Origin: Gammaproteobacteria bacterium
GTDB lineage: Bacteria > Pseudomonadota > Gammaproteobacteria > Pseudomonadales > Pseudohongiellaceae
Reading direction: 5' to 3'
Assembly: GCA_030427065.1 (NCBI GenBank)
Contig: JAUHWU010000015.1
Coordinates: 1-42,450, forward strand
DNA length: 42,450 nucleotides
A model generated the notes under the pieces. That model ran no database searches, had not been told where the DNA came from, and saw nothing but the letters and a program-made list of their open reading frames with translations. This document shows positions 1-8,546 of the stretch, in pieces (position 1 is the stretch's first letter; each line of letters starts with the position of its first letter). The translations under genes and the position numbers were made by a program.

Positions 1-741
1 CGGGCAGTGATCCGAGCCAATTATCTGGTTGTGGATTTCCGCTTTGCTGATCCTGTTGGCCAGGGCGCTGGAGCTGAGAAAATAATCTATCCGCCAGCCA
101 ATATTTTTGTCCCGCGCGCCTGCCCGGTAACTCCACCAGCTGTATTTGATCGTGTCGGGATGCAGATGGCGAAACGTGTCAATGAAACTGGCTGCTGTGA
201 GCTTATCCAGTCCATCGATTTCTTTTTGGGTATAACCTGCAGTCTTGTTGTAGTTAGGTTTTGGCCTGGCCAGGTCGATGTCTTTGTGGGCAACGTTGAG
301 GTCGCCGCAGACAATCACCGGTTTGTGCTTTTCAAGGCTCAACAGGTAGGACAGAAAGTCCCTGTCCCAGTGCTCGCGATATTCCAGGCGTTTCAGTCCG
401 TTGCCTGAATTGGGGGTATAGACGGTCACGAGAAAAAAATCGGAATATTCCGCGCAAATGACACGTCCTTCCTGGTCATGTATTTCAACCCCCATATCAT
501 TAGTAACACAAACAGGTTTGGTTCTGGTCAGTATAGCGGTCCCGGAATAGCCCTTTTTTACGGCAGAATTGGGATAGATGTGAAAACCCTCAAGCCCTTC
601 CAGAGCGGTAATGACCTGATCGTCCTGGGCCTTGGTTTCCTGCAGACAAATCACATCACACTTGAGATCGGCGACGGCGGGGATGAAACCCTTGCTGACC
701 GCCGCCCGAATTCCATTCACATTCCATGACATCAAACGCAT
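1..741 (-). CDS. xthA: Exodeoxyribonuclease III (Xth/APE1-type), 3'-truncated by window edge
   Basis: The reverse strand reads as an open frame of 247 codons from an ATG at 741 to the window edge, so only the last few residues are missing. It belongs to the exonuclease III / AP endonuclease family, which cuts DNA at abasic sites in base-excision repair. Visible family motifs are WNVNGIRA (N9), LQETK (E35 metal ligand), VYTPN (Y108), CGDLNVAH (D147 and N149), GWRIDYF and the C-terminal GSDHCP (D244, H245). The GDLNVAH and SDHCP forms resemble human APE1 and Bacillus ExoA more than E. coli XthA. The trypsin/PDZ gene lies 13 bases upstream on the same strand, so the two may be cotranscribed. Family assignment is secure. 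Confidence 0.95.
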   Translation of the reverse strand, partial: MRLMSWNVNGIRAAVSKGFIPAVADLKCDVICLQETKAQDDQVITALEGLEGFHIYPNSAVKKGYSGTAILTRTKPVCVTNDMGVEIHDQEGRVICAEYSDFFLVTVYTPNSGNGLKRLEYREHWDRDFLSYLLSLEKHKPVIVCGDLNVAHKDIDLARPKPNYNKTAGYTQKEIDGLDKLTAASFIDTFRHLHPDTIKYSWWSYRAGARDKNIGWRIDYFLSSSALANRISKAEIHNQIIGSDHCP

Positions 742-754
742 AGCTTACTCCGGA

Positions 755-1702
755 TTAGTTCAGCATATTTTGCGATTGCTGAATAAAAAAACTGTCGCGA
801 TCGATAGTATCAAGAATGACATCCTTGATGGTTTCGTTATCGTTACCCGCTTTTACTGTTAATGGTATCCGTGTACCTGCCGGGCCAAATTGCCAGAGAG
901 TACGGAAAAATCCGGCCATTGAGGACACCGGCTGATCAGCAACGGAAAGGATAATGTCACCAGTTCGAATCCCTGCCATCGCGGCAGGTGCACCCATGTA
1001 GAGGCCCACAACACAAAGTTCAGCATCATGTTCTTCAATCAATGTGCCGAGCCAGGGACGCATGGCGCCGGGTTTTTTACCATGACTGCACATATACTCA
1101 AGATGGGGGATCACCAGGTCAACCGGAATAAAAAGATTGCCCGGCACAATGTCGCCAGTAGGTCCTTTCAGACCCAATGCAAGAGAGCCGATACCGCAAA
1201 GTTTGCCTTCCTTGTTTAACAGACCGGCACCAGACCAGTGTTCGCATAAGGGCACCGTATAAAAAGCATCTTCAAGCAGATACTCCCAACGGCCGGCGTA
1301 CTGTTCCCGGGCAAAAATGACAGCCTCCATGGCTTTCGTGTTTTCACTGGTCACGATACTGACTCTGTCGGCAACATTTACCGTGGAGGCCTTATCGGTT
1401 TCAAGGTAATTTGTGCCCAGAGACGTGGCGGGTCTAATCAGTGCCAGCCCTGAGTCATAATCATGGGCAAGGATAATGCCTTCCGAGGTCTGTCCCTTGC
1501 GATTGGTAATCCAGACTTCACTGGCCTCCATGATGGAATAGCCCACCGTCAGCATCAGTCCGTCGGCACTGACCTGTACTGCATGGCTTTCACGCTCGGT
1601 GCCGAGCATCTGCGCCGTCATGGCTGTCTCCGCAATAACACTGTGGACCGACATAACAGCTTCATTTTTGGGTAACTCAAAGGGAATAATAGTTGCAGAC
1701 AT
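755..1702 (-). CDS. Cytoplasmic HtrA-like trypsin/PDZ protein lacking the catalytic His
   Basis: The 315-residue protein has a trypsin-like (S1C/HtrA) region at about 35-205 and a PDZ domain at about 215-295 (PWLGT, GLYMGAPAAMAGIRTGDII, then PVSSMAGF). The serine position is recognisable as HWSGAG (S157, compared with GNSGG in HtrA) and the Asp region as HDYDSGLALI (D83). The segment that matches TNNHVV of HtrA reads LTVGYSIMEA, so the catalytic His is replaced by Tyr55. There is no signal peptide or membrane segment, so it is expected in the cytoplasm, unlike DegP or DegS. I infer a pseudoprotease or PDZ adaptor rather than an active peptidase. ATG at 1702 has a fair ribosome site (AAGAG). 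It precedes the exonuclease III gene by 13 bases. Confidence 0.8.
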   Translation of the reverse strand: MSATIIPFELPKNEAVMSVHSVIAETAMTAQMLGTERESHAVQVSADGLMLTVGYSIMEASEVWITNRKGQTSEGIILAHDYDSGLALIRPATSLGTNYLETDKASTVNVADRVSIVTSENTKAMEAVIFAREQYAGRWEYLLEDAFYTVPLCEHWSGAGLLNKEGKLCGIGSLALGLKGPTGDIVPGNLFIPVDLVIPHLEYMCSHGKKPGAMRPWLGTLIEEHDAELCVVGLYMGAPAAMAGIRTGDIILSVADQPVSSMAGFFRTLWQFGPAGTRIPLTVKAGNDNETIKDVILDTIDRDSFFIQQSQNMLN

Positions 1703-1971
1703 GTAACTCTTTTTTGACGTATTGGAATAATAAAGTGATACGTTGATATTAATAAATTAGTAGAAAAAAATCAGAAAGAATTTGTCGTTGCGGGCACACT
1801 AAATCCCTTTTTATTGATAAGCCCTTGTTTCCCGGGGGCGAAAAACTGAATTCACGGATTTTCTGCTGGATATGCTGATACCAGGGACTGCAATCAATCG
1901 AATATCAGGAGTACGCAGCGCATTCGGGCTGTGATAACATTCTCGCCCGCTAAGACTCGTGCCTGCATCAC

Positions 1972-2048
1972 GCTCCGGTGGCACAGCTGGATAGCGCGGC
2001 CCCCTCCTAAGGGGCAGGTCGCAGGTTCGAATCCTGCCCGGAGCGCCA
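1972..2048 (+). tRNA. tRNA-Arg (anticodon CCT)
   Basis: A full cloverleaf can be drawn: acceptor GCTCCGG pairs with CCGGAGC, the anticodon arm is CCCC-CTCCTAA-GGGG, and the T arm is GCAGG-TTCGAAT-CCTGC. The discriminator base is G and CCA is encoded. Anticodon CCT reads the arginine codon AGG. It stands alone between two minus-strand genes, and no integrase or duplicated 3' end was seen nearby. Confidence 0.96.
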
Positions 2049-2095
2049 AAATAATCTGATTCATTTGTTCTGCAATTTTTTTCTGCATTAAGGAA

Positions 2096-2115
2096 GCGGG
2101 CATCGCAAAGCCCGC
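2096..2115 (-). terminator. Possible hairpin terminator downstream of selO
   Basis: GCGGGC (2096-2101) pairs with GCCCGC (2110-2115) around an 8-base loop, about 30 bases past the selO stop on the minus strand. The following minus-strand bases are only moderately T-rich (TTCCTT), so intrinsic termination is uncertain. Confidence 0.35.
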
Positions 2116-2144
2116 ATCTGCAGGCTCGCCGCAGAAACTCCACA

Positions 2145-3740
2145 TCAGGAACTGCATGACAACATGGAACAGCCGGCCCGGGTTCTGGCCCAGTCCGGAC
2201 GTTTCTCTGCCAGATGATCCTTGCCTTCCTGGTAGCAATAGGGTGAATGCAGCACCTCAAGTAACTCATGAATCATGCTGTGATCCCCTTGTTCGGATTT
2301 ATCTATTGCCAGTTGGGCCAGATAATTTCTCAGCACATAAAGTGGATTCACTTCGTTCATGGCTGCTTTTCGTGCTTCATCACTGCAGGTCTCTTTACCC
2401 AGTCTTTCCAGATATTTTTGCAGCCACGCGGTAAAACCTTGCTCTGCCTCATCGCTAAGCTCTGGCATATAGAATGCCTTTTCAAGTGTTTGCAATGCCG
2501 TCACCGCATCGCTGTCTGATGAGATTTCCGCCAACTGCCGGAAAAACAGGGTCATGTCTGTTTCGGTAAGCGCAAAGGTTTCTATAAGGTTTAAAATCAG
2601 TGCTTCATCTTCAGCAAAAGATTCCTGGAACCCCAGTTTACTGCGCATCATATCGAGCCAGCCTTTTTCATAGCCGTCCTTGTATTCCTGCAGAATTTCT
2701 TCCAGAGGCTCGACGTCCTCGATCAAGGGATAAATTGCATTGGCGAACTGCACCAGATTCCACAGCGCAATCATGGGCTGATTGCCGAATCGATAACGTC
2801 TGCCTTCGGCGTCTGTGGTATTGGGTGTCCAGTCGGGATCGTAATCCTCCAGCCAGCCATAGGGGCCGTAATCAATGGTCAGCCCAAGCACTGACATATT
2901 GTCCGTATTCATCACGCCATGCACAAAGCCAACCCGCATCCAGTGAATAATCATGGTCGCCGTTGACTGACAGACTTCACGAAACCACTCCAGATATACC
3001 GCCTTGTCCGGATTACCCAGGTGGGGGAAATTTCGGCTTATGGTGTAGTCGGCCAGTGTCTTGAGGGTATCGGTATCCTTGCGGGCAGAAAATATCTCGA
3101 AGCTGCCAAAACGCGTAAAGGAAGGAGACACCCTGCACACCACGGCACCGGGTTCTTTTTTGGGGTGCCCATCATAGAACATGTCCCGGACTACTTGCTC
3201 TCCGCTTGCAATCAGGCTGAGCGCCCGTGTTGTCGGCACCCCCAGATGATGCATGGCTTCGCTGCACAGGAATTCTCTTACCGAGGATCTAAGCACCGCC
3301 AGTCCATCCGCGCTGCGGGAGTAGGGAGTCGGACCGGCGCCCTTAAGTTGCAATGTCCATAACTTGCCATCCGGGGCCTGCAAATCACCCAGGTTGATGG
3401 CGCGTCCGTCACCCAGTTGACCGGCCCAGTTACCAAACTGATGGCCGCCATAACAGCAGGCGTAGGGGCGCATGGAATCCAGTAACCGGGTACCGCTGAA
3501 GACCTGGGTAAAAATGTCACTTTGACATTCCCGGGGATCCAGACCAAGGCTTTCTGCCAAATCGCGGGAGCAGGCAATCAGACTGGCTTGAGGGAAGGAC
3601 TCCGGATTGACATAAGAATAGCAGGCGCCGGCAACCTGCCGGGTATAGTTTTCAGTAACAGGGTCACCCGGCAGTGAATTGATAAAGGAAGAATCAATTT
3701 CCAGCGCTTCAAGTTTTTTCAAATCAAATGCAGTATTCAT
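2145..3740 (-). CDS. selO: Protein adenylyltransferase SelO (YdiU family)
   Basis: This is a 531-residue SelO pseudokinase-fold protein. The family transfers AMP from ATP to hydroxyl side chains of target proteins and is linked to redox stress. Visible motifs are YGGHQFGNWAGQLGDGRA (about 97-113), LKGAG with the nucleotide-binding Lys at 133, YSRSADGLAVLRSSVREFL (140-158), GVMNTDN (N281) and DYGPYGWLEDY (metal-binding D290). The C-terminus RPDWARTRAGCSMLSCSS keeps the family's redox Cys motif; in animal SelO a nearby residue is selenocysteine, here it is ordinary Cys. The gene is complete, from ATG at 3740 to TGA at 2145-2147. It stands alone on the minus strand between tRNA-Arg and the arsS cluster. 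Confidence 0.95.
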   Translation of the reverse strand: MNTAFDLKKLEALEIDSSFINSLPGDPVTENYTRQVAGACYSYVNPESFPQASLIACSRDLAESLGLDPRECQSDIFTQVFSGTRLLDSMRPYACCYGGHQFGNWAGQLGDGRAINLGDLQAPDGKLWTLQLKGAGPTPYSRSADGLAVLRSSVREFLCSEAMHHLGVPTTRALSLIASGEQVVRDMFYDGHPKKEPGAVVCRVSPSFTRFGSFEIFSARKDTDTLKTLADYTISRNFPHLGNPDKAVYLEWFREVCQSTATMIIHWMRVGFVHGVMNTDNMSVLGLTIDYGPYGWLEDYDPDWTPNTTDAEGRRYRFGNQPMIALWNLVQFANAIYPLIEDVEPLEEILQEYKDGYEKGWLDMMRSKLGFQESFAEDEALILNLIETFALTETDMTLFFRQLAEISSDSDAVTALQTLEKAFYMPELSDEAEQGFTAWLQKYLERLGKETCSDEARKAAMNEVNPLYVLRNYLAQLAIDKSEQGDHSMIHELLEVLHSPYCYQEGKDHLAEKRPDWARTRAGCSMLSCSS

Positions 3741-4065
3741 GGTTGGTATTCTAGCGTTGTAAGCTTTGGGGGTGAAGATTTCGCGTTGAAATCAAAATAG
3801 CTAAAGATAAAAAACGAAAAAGATTGAATCCTGTTTATTGGAAAACAATAAAATGGAAAATAATAAAATTATATACGACAGGGTATTGCACTTAAGATCA
3901 GGAAACAGTCATTAACTTTCTCTGTCAGGTCTTTACCTTACAGGTATTCTGAACAATCACAATACCGTACAATTAGCGCAGTTTGATTCTTGTTCTTGAT
4001 GCCGCTCAGGAAGTTTTCTTCTGATGACAGGTCTTCTTTTTTAAATCATTACCAGGCTAAAAACC
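3741..4065. other. Intergenic region between divergent selO and arsS
   Basis: This AT-rich stretch of 325 bases separates two divergently transcribed genes and must hold both promoters. No open frame, RNA gene or strong hairpin was found. Short AT-rich runs around 3830-3880 could contain promoter elements, but no box pair is convincing. Confidence 0.6.
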
Positions 4066-5028
4066 ATGCTGGACACAAGGCCATTATTACTTGAAACAGA
4101 TTTTCCGCCACTAACTCGCGGGAAACTTGAAACCCTGCAGGTAAATCTGGGGTATCTGTGCAACCTGAGTTGCACCCACTGTCATGTCAATGCCGGTCCC
4201 AAACGCAAGGAACTGATGTCGCGGGAAATGGTGGATGTGGTGCTGGAATATGTCAGGAAAAAATCCATTCGCATACTTGATCTGACCGGTGGCGCTCCCG
4301 AAATGAATCCGCATTTCCGTTATTTGGTCACTGAAGCCAGGAAGATGGATGTGGAAATCATTGATCGCTGCAACCTGATGATTCTGCTGGAACCAGGCTA
4401 TGAGGATCTGGCGCAGTTTCTGGCAGAGCAGCAGGTGACTATTACCGCATCCCTGCCGTGTTATCTGGAAGAAAATGTAGAAAAGCAGCGCGGCAAGGGC
4501 ATTTACGACGGCAGTATTGAGGCATTGAAATTACTGAACAGTCTTGGCTATGGCGTGCAGGACAATCTGCAGTTGAATCTTGTTTACAATCCCGTTGATC
4601 TGAATCTGCCTCCTGAGCAGTCAGGACTGGAAGCAGACTACAAACGAATCCTCAAGCAGCAGTTCGACATAGACTTTAATCAGCTTTTCACCATTACCAA
4701 TATGCCCATCAGTCGTTTTGGCGGCATGTTATTGTCTAAGGGGCTCTACAATCGATACATGGGTATCCTGAGAGAGAATTATTCAGCAAGTAACCTGGAC
4801 ACGGTCATGTGCCGCACCTTGCTCAGCGTTGATTACCTGGGCTATGTCTATGATTGCGATTTTAACCAGATGCTGAAAATGCCATTGCTGGCCAGTACTA
4901 AACCCAGACCGCATCTTAAGGATCTGCTGGATGACGATCTCGAAAACAATATGATTGCTGTTGGTGAGCACTGTTATGGCTGCACTGCCGGACAGGGCAG
5001 TAGCTGTGGCGGCGCACTGAACGACTAG
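4066..5028 (+). CDS. arsS: Radical SAM protein ArsS (arsenosugar biosynthesis, Cys-rich C-terminus)
   Basis: The 320-residue protein has the radical-SAM cluster motif CNLSCTHC (C32, C36, C39) for the [4Fe-4S]/SAM site, followed by VNAGPKRKEL and LTGGAPEMNPHF, both typical of this family. The end of the protein is the diagnostic Cys-rich motif CYGCTAGQGSSCGGAL (C303, C306, C314). Some relatives carry selenocysteine in this tail; here all are Cys codons. ArsS proteins are known to add a 5'-deoxyadenosyl group to dimethylarsenite in making arsenosugars. The two following genes are the glycosyltransferase families that usually accompany arsS, which supports the assignment. No arsM methyltransferase is adjacent in this window. 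Start ATG at 4066 lies just before the conserved region. Confidence 0.9.
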   Translation: MLDTRPLLLETDFPPLTRGKLETLQVNLGYLCNLSCTHCHVNAGPKRKELMSREMVDVVLEYVRKKSIRILDLTGGAPEMNPHFRYLVTEARKMDVEIIDRCNLMILLEPGYEDLAQFLAEQQVTITASLPCYLEENVEKQRGKGIYDGSIEALKLLNSLGYGVQDNLQLNLVYNPVDLNLPPEQSGLEADYKRILKQQFDIDFNQLFTITNMPISRFGGMLLSKGLYNRYMGILRENYSASNLDTVMCRTLLSVDYLGYVYDCDFNQMLKMPLLASTKPRPHLKDLLDDDLENNMIAVGEHCYGCTAGQGSSCGGALND

Positions 5029-5052
5029 GCCTTCAGCCAGTCGAACCTTCCC

Positions 5053-5766
5053 ATGTCTGATGAAAACATCACTATTATTATTCCCGTGCTCAACGACGTT
5101 GACGCATTGAAAACCCTGCTGCCCGGTTTGCAGGTTTTTCGCCAGCAAGGCCATGAAGTATTACTGGTTGATGGTGGTAGTGCCGATGCCACAGTCTCCT
5201 TTTCCAGAGCACTGGTTGATCGAATCCTGATGACTGGTACCGGTCGGGGACGACAAATGAATCTTGGTGCTGAAAATGCCAGACATAATATGCTCTGGTT
5301 TTTGCATGCTGATTCCCAGGTTCCTGTGGATGCACCAGAACAAATTGTTCGGGCCTTGTCTGTTAATGACAAACACTGGGGCCGTTTTGATGTGCGCTTT
5401 GATCAACCAGGTATTGCCTACATGATTATTGCTGCCATGATGAATCTGCGTAGCAGGCTGTCTGGCGTGGCTACGGGTGATCAGGGTATTTTTGTTCGAC
5501 ATGATTCGTTTCATGGTGTGAGGGGGTTCAGGCCTATACCGCTCATGGAAGATGTTGCGCTGAGTAAATCCCTGCGCAAGCTTTCCTGGCCGGTGTGTTT
5601 GCGTTCAAAATTACAAACCTCGGCAAGGCGCTGGCATAGCCAGGGTATTATAAAAACGGTCCTGCTGATGTGGGGTTTACGGTTGGGATTTTTCCTTGGC
5701 GTTAAGCCGGAACAACTTGCCGCCATTTATTACCCGGCAGCGCCGATGACAGATTCTGAAAAATGA
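5053..5766 (+). CDS. Family 2 glycosyltransferase, TIGR04283 type (arsenosugar-associated)
   Basis: The 237-residue GT-A family 2 transferase opens with ITIIIPVLND and VLLVDGGSADAT, the nucleotide-sugar binding half. It then has the signature GRGRQMNLGA, the DxD-region FLHADS and the acceptor-loop GDQGIFVRHDSF followed by PLMEDVALSK. These are hallmarks of the TIGR04283 family, found with arsS and proposed to act in arsenosugar assembly; the actual sugar and acceptor are not established here. A weak hydrophobic segment near the C-terminus (LLMWGLRLGFFLGV) may touch the membrane. It begins 24 bases after arsS and its stop overlaps the next gene's start (ATGA), so the three genes form one operon. 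Confidence 0.88.
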   Translation: MSDENITIIIPVLNDVDALKTLLPGLQVFRQQGHEVLLVDGGSADATVSFSRALVDRILMTGTGRGRQMNLGAENARHNMLWFLHADSQVPVDAPEQIVRALSVNDKHWGRFDVRFDQPGIAYMIIAAMMNLRSRLSGVATGDQGIFVRHDSFHGVRGFRPIPLMEDVALSKSLRKLSWPVCLRSKLQTSARRWHSQGIIKTVLLMWGLRLGFFLGVKPEQLAAIYYPAAPMTDSEK

Positions 5767-6395
5767 ATTCTTCCGCGGAGCCGGATTCCCACGCCAGGTG
5801 CCTGATCCTTTTTGCCAGGCAGCCTGTGGCGGGACAGGTCAAAACCCGTCTTGAATCTGCGCTTGGTATTGAAGGCACACTGGCGCTTTATCGCCGCATG
5901 CTGGAAAAACAGATCACACTGATTAACCGGTTCACAAAGGCCAACATCCAATTATGGGTGGATGGCGATACCGGGCATGAAGATTTCAGTGTGTTCAAAG
6001 GGTTGGTTTTTAAACAATCGGGTGATGATCTTGGTCTGCGGATGAGTCATGCCCTGGATCATGCATTGAGCCAGCATGACAACGCAATTCTGATCGGGTG
6101 TGATTGCCCGCAATACAGCCATGACTATTTTGAGCGTGCTTTTTTGGCTCTGGAAGAGGGCGCAGATATGGTGCTTGGCCCGGCAGTGGATGGTGGTTAT
6201 GTGTTGGTGGGGTTGAGGCGATCACAACAGGAAATATTTCAGGGGATAGAGTGGGGCAGTGCTGAAGTCATGAAACAGACACGGGAACGCATTAAGGCAC
6301 TTGGTGTGCAATGCCATGAACTGGAAACGCTGCATGACATAGATGAGCCGCAGGATCTGCACTTACTCGAAGGCACTTCAATGCTGCAGGACTGA
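5763..6395 (+). CDS. TIGR04282 / DUF2064 glycosyltransferase-like protein (arsenosugar-associated)
   Basis: The 210-residue protein is related to nucleotidyl/glycosyl transferases. Visible blocks are LFARQPVAGQVKTRL near residues 16-30, the central IGCDCPQ, LGPAVDGGYVLVGL, and the C-terminal LHDIDEPQDL. This is the TIGR04282 pattern, a partner of TIGR04283 in arsenosugar-type and some other clusters. It overlaps the preceding gene by 4 bases (ATGA), which implies translational coupling and a shared pathway. The reaction is not known from sequence. It is the last gene of the arsS operon and converges on the DUF3108 gene with 72 bases between. Confidence 0.85.
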   Translation: MNSSAEPDSHARCLILFARQPVAGQVKTRLESALGIEGTLALYRRMLEKQITLINRFTKANIQLWVDGDTGHEDFSVFKGLVFKQSGDDLGLRMSHALDHALSQHDNAILIGCDCPQYSHDYFERAFLALEEGADMVLGPAVDGGYVLVGLRRSQQEIFQGIEWGSAEVMKQTRERIKALGVQCHELETLHDIDEPQDLHLLEGTSMLQD

Positions 6396-6467
6396 AGCGG
6401 CCTGGCAGCAGTTCCCTGATTCGAGCGCAGGCTGCTTACTGTTTTTAGCTGGAAACATCGGAATAAA

Positions 6468-7271
6468 TTAAAGCGTCTCCAGACTTTTTCCTGTGACGGA
6501 AGCCCCCTTAACGGTGGCATGTTTCAGTTCCAGCCTGATTCCTCGGGAATCTTTTTCCAGTTGCTCCAGCTTGACCAGTAAATAGTCCCAGTCCAGGGCA
6601 AGCCATATAATGGTTGAGCGATTACTCCCGGGCTCCCTGACTCGCTCAATCTTGACGGTCCGCAACAGCCCTAAAGAGGTTTTAACGTCCTCTTCTCGGA
6701 TTACCTTGAAGTGGTATTCTTCCAGTTCTCCCTTGTCGATAGCGGGGAAAATAATTTCCTTCTCGCCTGCCACTAAGTGATTTCGCAGTTCCAGATAGGC
6801 AGAAAGATTATCTGCTACAGTAAACTCCAAAGGTATTTCATAGCGGTCATTACCAATTTCTGCATTGGCCTGTCCATTTTCCCAGTCAAAAGAAATATAT
6901 CGGCTACGTTTGCCGAGTCCGGTTTGAATAAATGAATAGGCAGCAGGTTTTAATTCGCCGGTGAGGGCGTCGGGGGCGAGAATACTTTGTTCCTTGATGG
7001 TGCTTAATGTCTTACCCAGCATTTTCAGCCTGAGCAGGGTTTTCATTTCAACCTGGCCATTGTCGCTAATCTCAAGAGACCGTTCAGCCTTGGCCTTGAA
7101 GCCACCATATTGAGCTTCGTATTCTGCCGTAAAGGGGGACGGGGGCGCTGGCGCGGCCTCAAGAGAGTAAGGCAAGATGATCAGCATGATCATCGCAAAA
7201 AGGGACTGCCTTGGTAACCTGAAAAATAACAGGGTACGGGTGGTTAAGCTGAGCAAACTATTTCGTCTCAT
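6468..7271 (-). CDS. DUF3108 domain protein, exported
   Basis: The 267-residue protein has an N-terminal hydrophobic stretch (about residues 22-40, ending near LEAAPAPP) that looks like a signal peptide with an unusually long basic leader. Met27 is an alternative start that would give a shorter signal, but neither start has a strong ribosome site. The mature part has the DUF3108 pattern FTAEYEAQYGG, FIQTGLGKRSRYISFDW, a central KGELEEYHFKV and the ending IRLELKHATVKG. The family is widespread in Proteobacteria and predicted periplasmic beta-rich, with no proven function. In Pseudomonas-like genomes it sits with the DUF2066 gene; here the two are divergent across a 91-base promoter region. Confidence 0.8.
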   Translation of the reverse strand: MRRNSLLSLTTRTLLFFRLPRQSLFAMIMLIILPYSLEAAPAPPSPFTAEYEAQYGGFKAKAERSLEISDNGQVEMKTLLRLKMLGKTLSTIKEQSILAPDALTGELKPAAYSFIQTGLGKRSRYISFDWENGQANAEIGNDRYEIPLEFTVADNLSAYLELRNHLVAGEKEIIFPAIDKGELEEYHFKVIREEDVKTSLGLLRTVKIERVREPGSNRSTIIWLALDWDYLLVKLEQLEKDSRGIRLELKHATVKGASVTGKSLETL

Positions 7272-7362
7272 TATCTATTGGAAAGCAAAGTTTCCCGGAT
7301 GTTCCCCGAGTCAATGATTATGGTAGTGAACTCATGGTTGTTCGTCCAGTTATCAGTTATGA

Positions 7363-8535
7363 TTGCGCCCAATGAAGTGCCTTGATTTTTCAGTAAAAAT
7401 TCACTTTTCGCGCCTTTTCCTAAAGGTGCTTTGTCTGCTTTCGTCTGTATTATTTATTTTCCAGATTGACGTTGTACTGGCCGTTGAAGTGAAAGATCTG
7501 TATCAGGGGACGGTAATGGTGGAATCGCGCAATAATGAACGCGAACGGCTCACTGCTTTTTCCGATGTCTTCAGGCAGGTACTTATCAAGGTTACCGGCA
7601 ATACTGAGGTATTAACACTGCCTCAAGTGCGTCAGGCAATAAATAATGCCGGTGACTATGTGGACACATGGTCCTATCGCAGTATTTCTGATCCTGTGCA
7701 GGCCTTACCAGCGCCAGCCAATACTGTTCGGGTCGTCGAACCTGCCCAACGGGTTGAACTGAGTGTTACCTTTTTTGAGCCCGAAGTTCTGAGTCTGCTG
7801 GAAACCGCCAATATTCCCCTGTGGCCGGGTAACAGGCCCTATACCCTGGTCTGGTTGGTTGCCCAGGATGAACTGGGTGCGCGTCAGCTGGTTGGTGCCA
7901 GCAGTAATGGATTTGCCGAAATTATCAATCTGCTGGAAAGCGAGGCGCGCGACAGAGGCTTACCCCTGTTATTACCGATTCTGGACTTTGAGGATATGCG
8001 TGCGGTATCGGCCAATGATGTCTGGGACATGGATACAGAAAAACTGTTACAGGCATCACAGCGATACCAGAGTGAAAGTGTACTGGTGATTCGACTGTTC
8101 AGGACCCTGTCCGGCGAGGTGTTTGGAAAAAGTCATTACCTGTTCAGGGATCAGGTTTTTGAACTGGAAACTTTTGAACAATCGGAACAATCTTTTATCA
8201 GGCAGAGTGTATCTCTGGCGACGGATGAAATCTCTGCCTACTATGCCGTTCTTTTGTCTGGCACTGACAGTAATATACAGGTCAGTCTCACCGTAGAAGG
8301 GATTAAAAGTGCCGAGGATTATGCCGCTTTGCTGGCGTATGTTGCCAACCTCACTGATGTTAATGATTACCAGGTAGCGGCGGTGGAAAACCAGACTATA
8401 ATTCTGCGCCTGTCTACCGGTGGTCAGATAAGACAGTTGGTTGAAACTATTGCGCTAAGCCGGACACTTGAGCCAATTGATGAGCTCATCAGGGATGACA
8501 ACCAGGTTTATATGAGTTATCAGTGGAATAATTGA
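7363..8535 (+). CDS. DUF2066 domain protein, exported
   Basis: The 390-residue protein has a hydrophobic segment at about residues 19-40 ending in VVLAVEV, consistent with a signal peptide. Met4 is a possible alternative start. The mature region carries the DUF2066 family pattern VKDLYQGTVMVESR followed by RLTAFSDVFRQVLIKVTGN and, near residue 160, YTLVWLVAQDELG. Function is unknown; the family is usually encoded directly upstream of hda, as here. The stop lies 11 bases before the preferred hda start, so the pair is probably cotranscribed. Divergent from the DUF3108 gene. Confidence 0.82.
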   Translation: MRPMKCLDFSVKIHFSRLFLKVLCLLSSVLFIFQIDVVLAVEVKDLYQGTVMVESRNNERERLTAFSDVFRQVLIKVTGNTEVLTLPQVRQAINNAGDYVDTWSYRSISDPVQALPAPANTVRVVEPAQRVELSVTFFEPEVLSLLETANIPLWPGNRPYTLVWLVAQDELGARQLVGASSNGFAEIINLLESEARDRGLPLLLPILDFEDMRAVSANDVWDMDTEKLLQASQRYQSESVLVIRLFRTLSGEVFGKSHYLFRDQVFELETFEQSEQSFIRQSVSLATDEISAYYAVLLSGTDSNIQVSLTVEGIKSAEDYAALLAYVANLTDVNDYQVAAVENQTIILRLSTGGQIRQLVETIALSRTLEPIDELIRDDNQVYMSYQWNN

Positions 8536-8546
8536 TCAGCAAGCCC

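Noticed and set aside
1972-2048. tRNA-Arg as an integration site for a mobile element
   Set aside because: No integrase, no repeated tRNA 3' end and no change of gene content nearby.
1811-2269. Minus-strand open frames across tRNA-Arg (152 and 114 codons)
   Set aside because: They are antisense shadows of the tRNA. The GRIRTCDLPLRRG-like string is a well-known artefact of reading tRNA genes backwards, and the frames also overlap the selO end.
4975-5028. Selenocysteine in the ArsS Cys-rich tail
   Set aside because: All positions are Cys codons, the stop is TAG, and no in-frame TGA is present.
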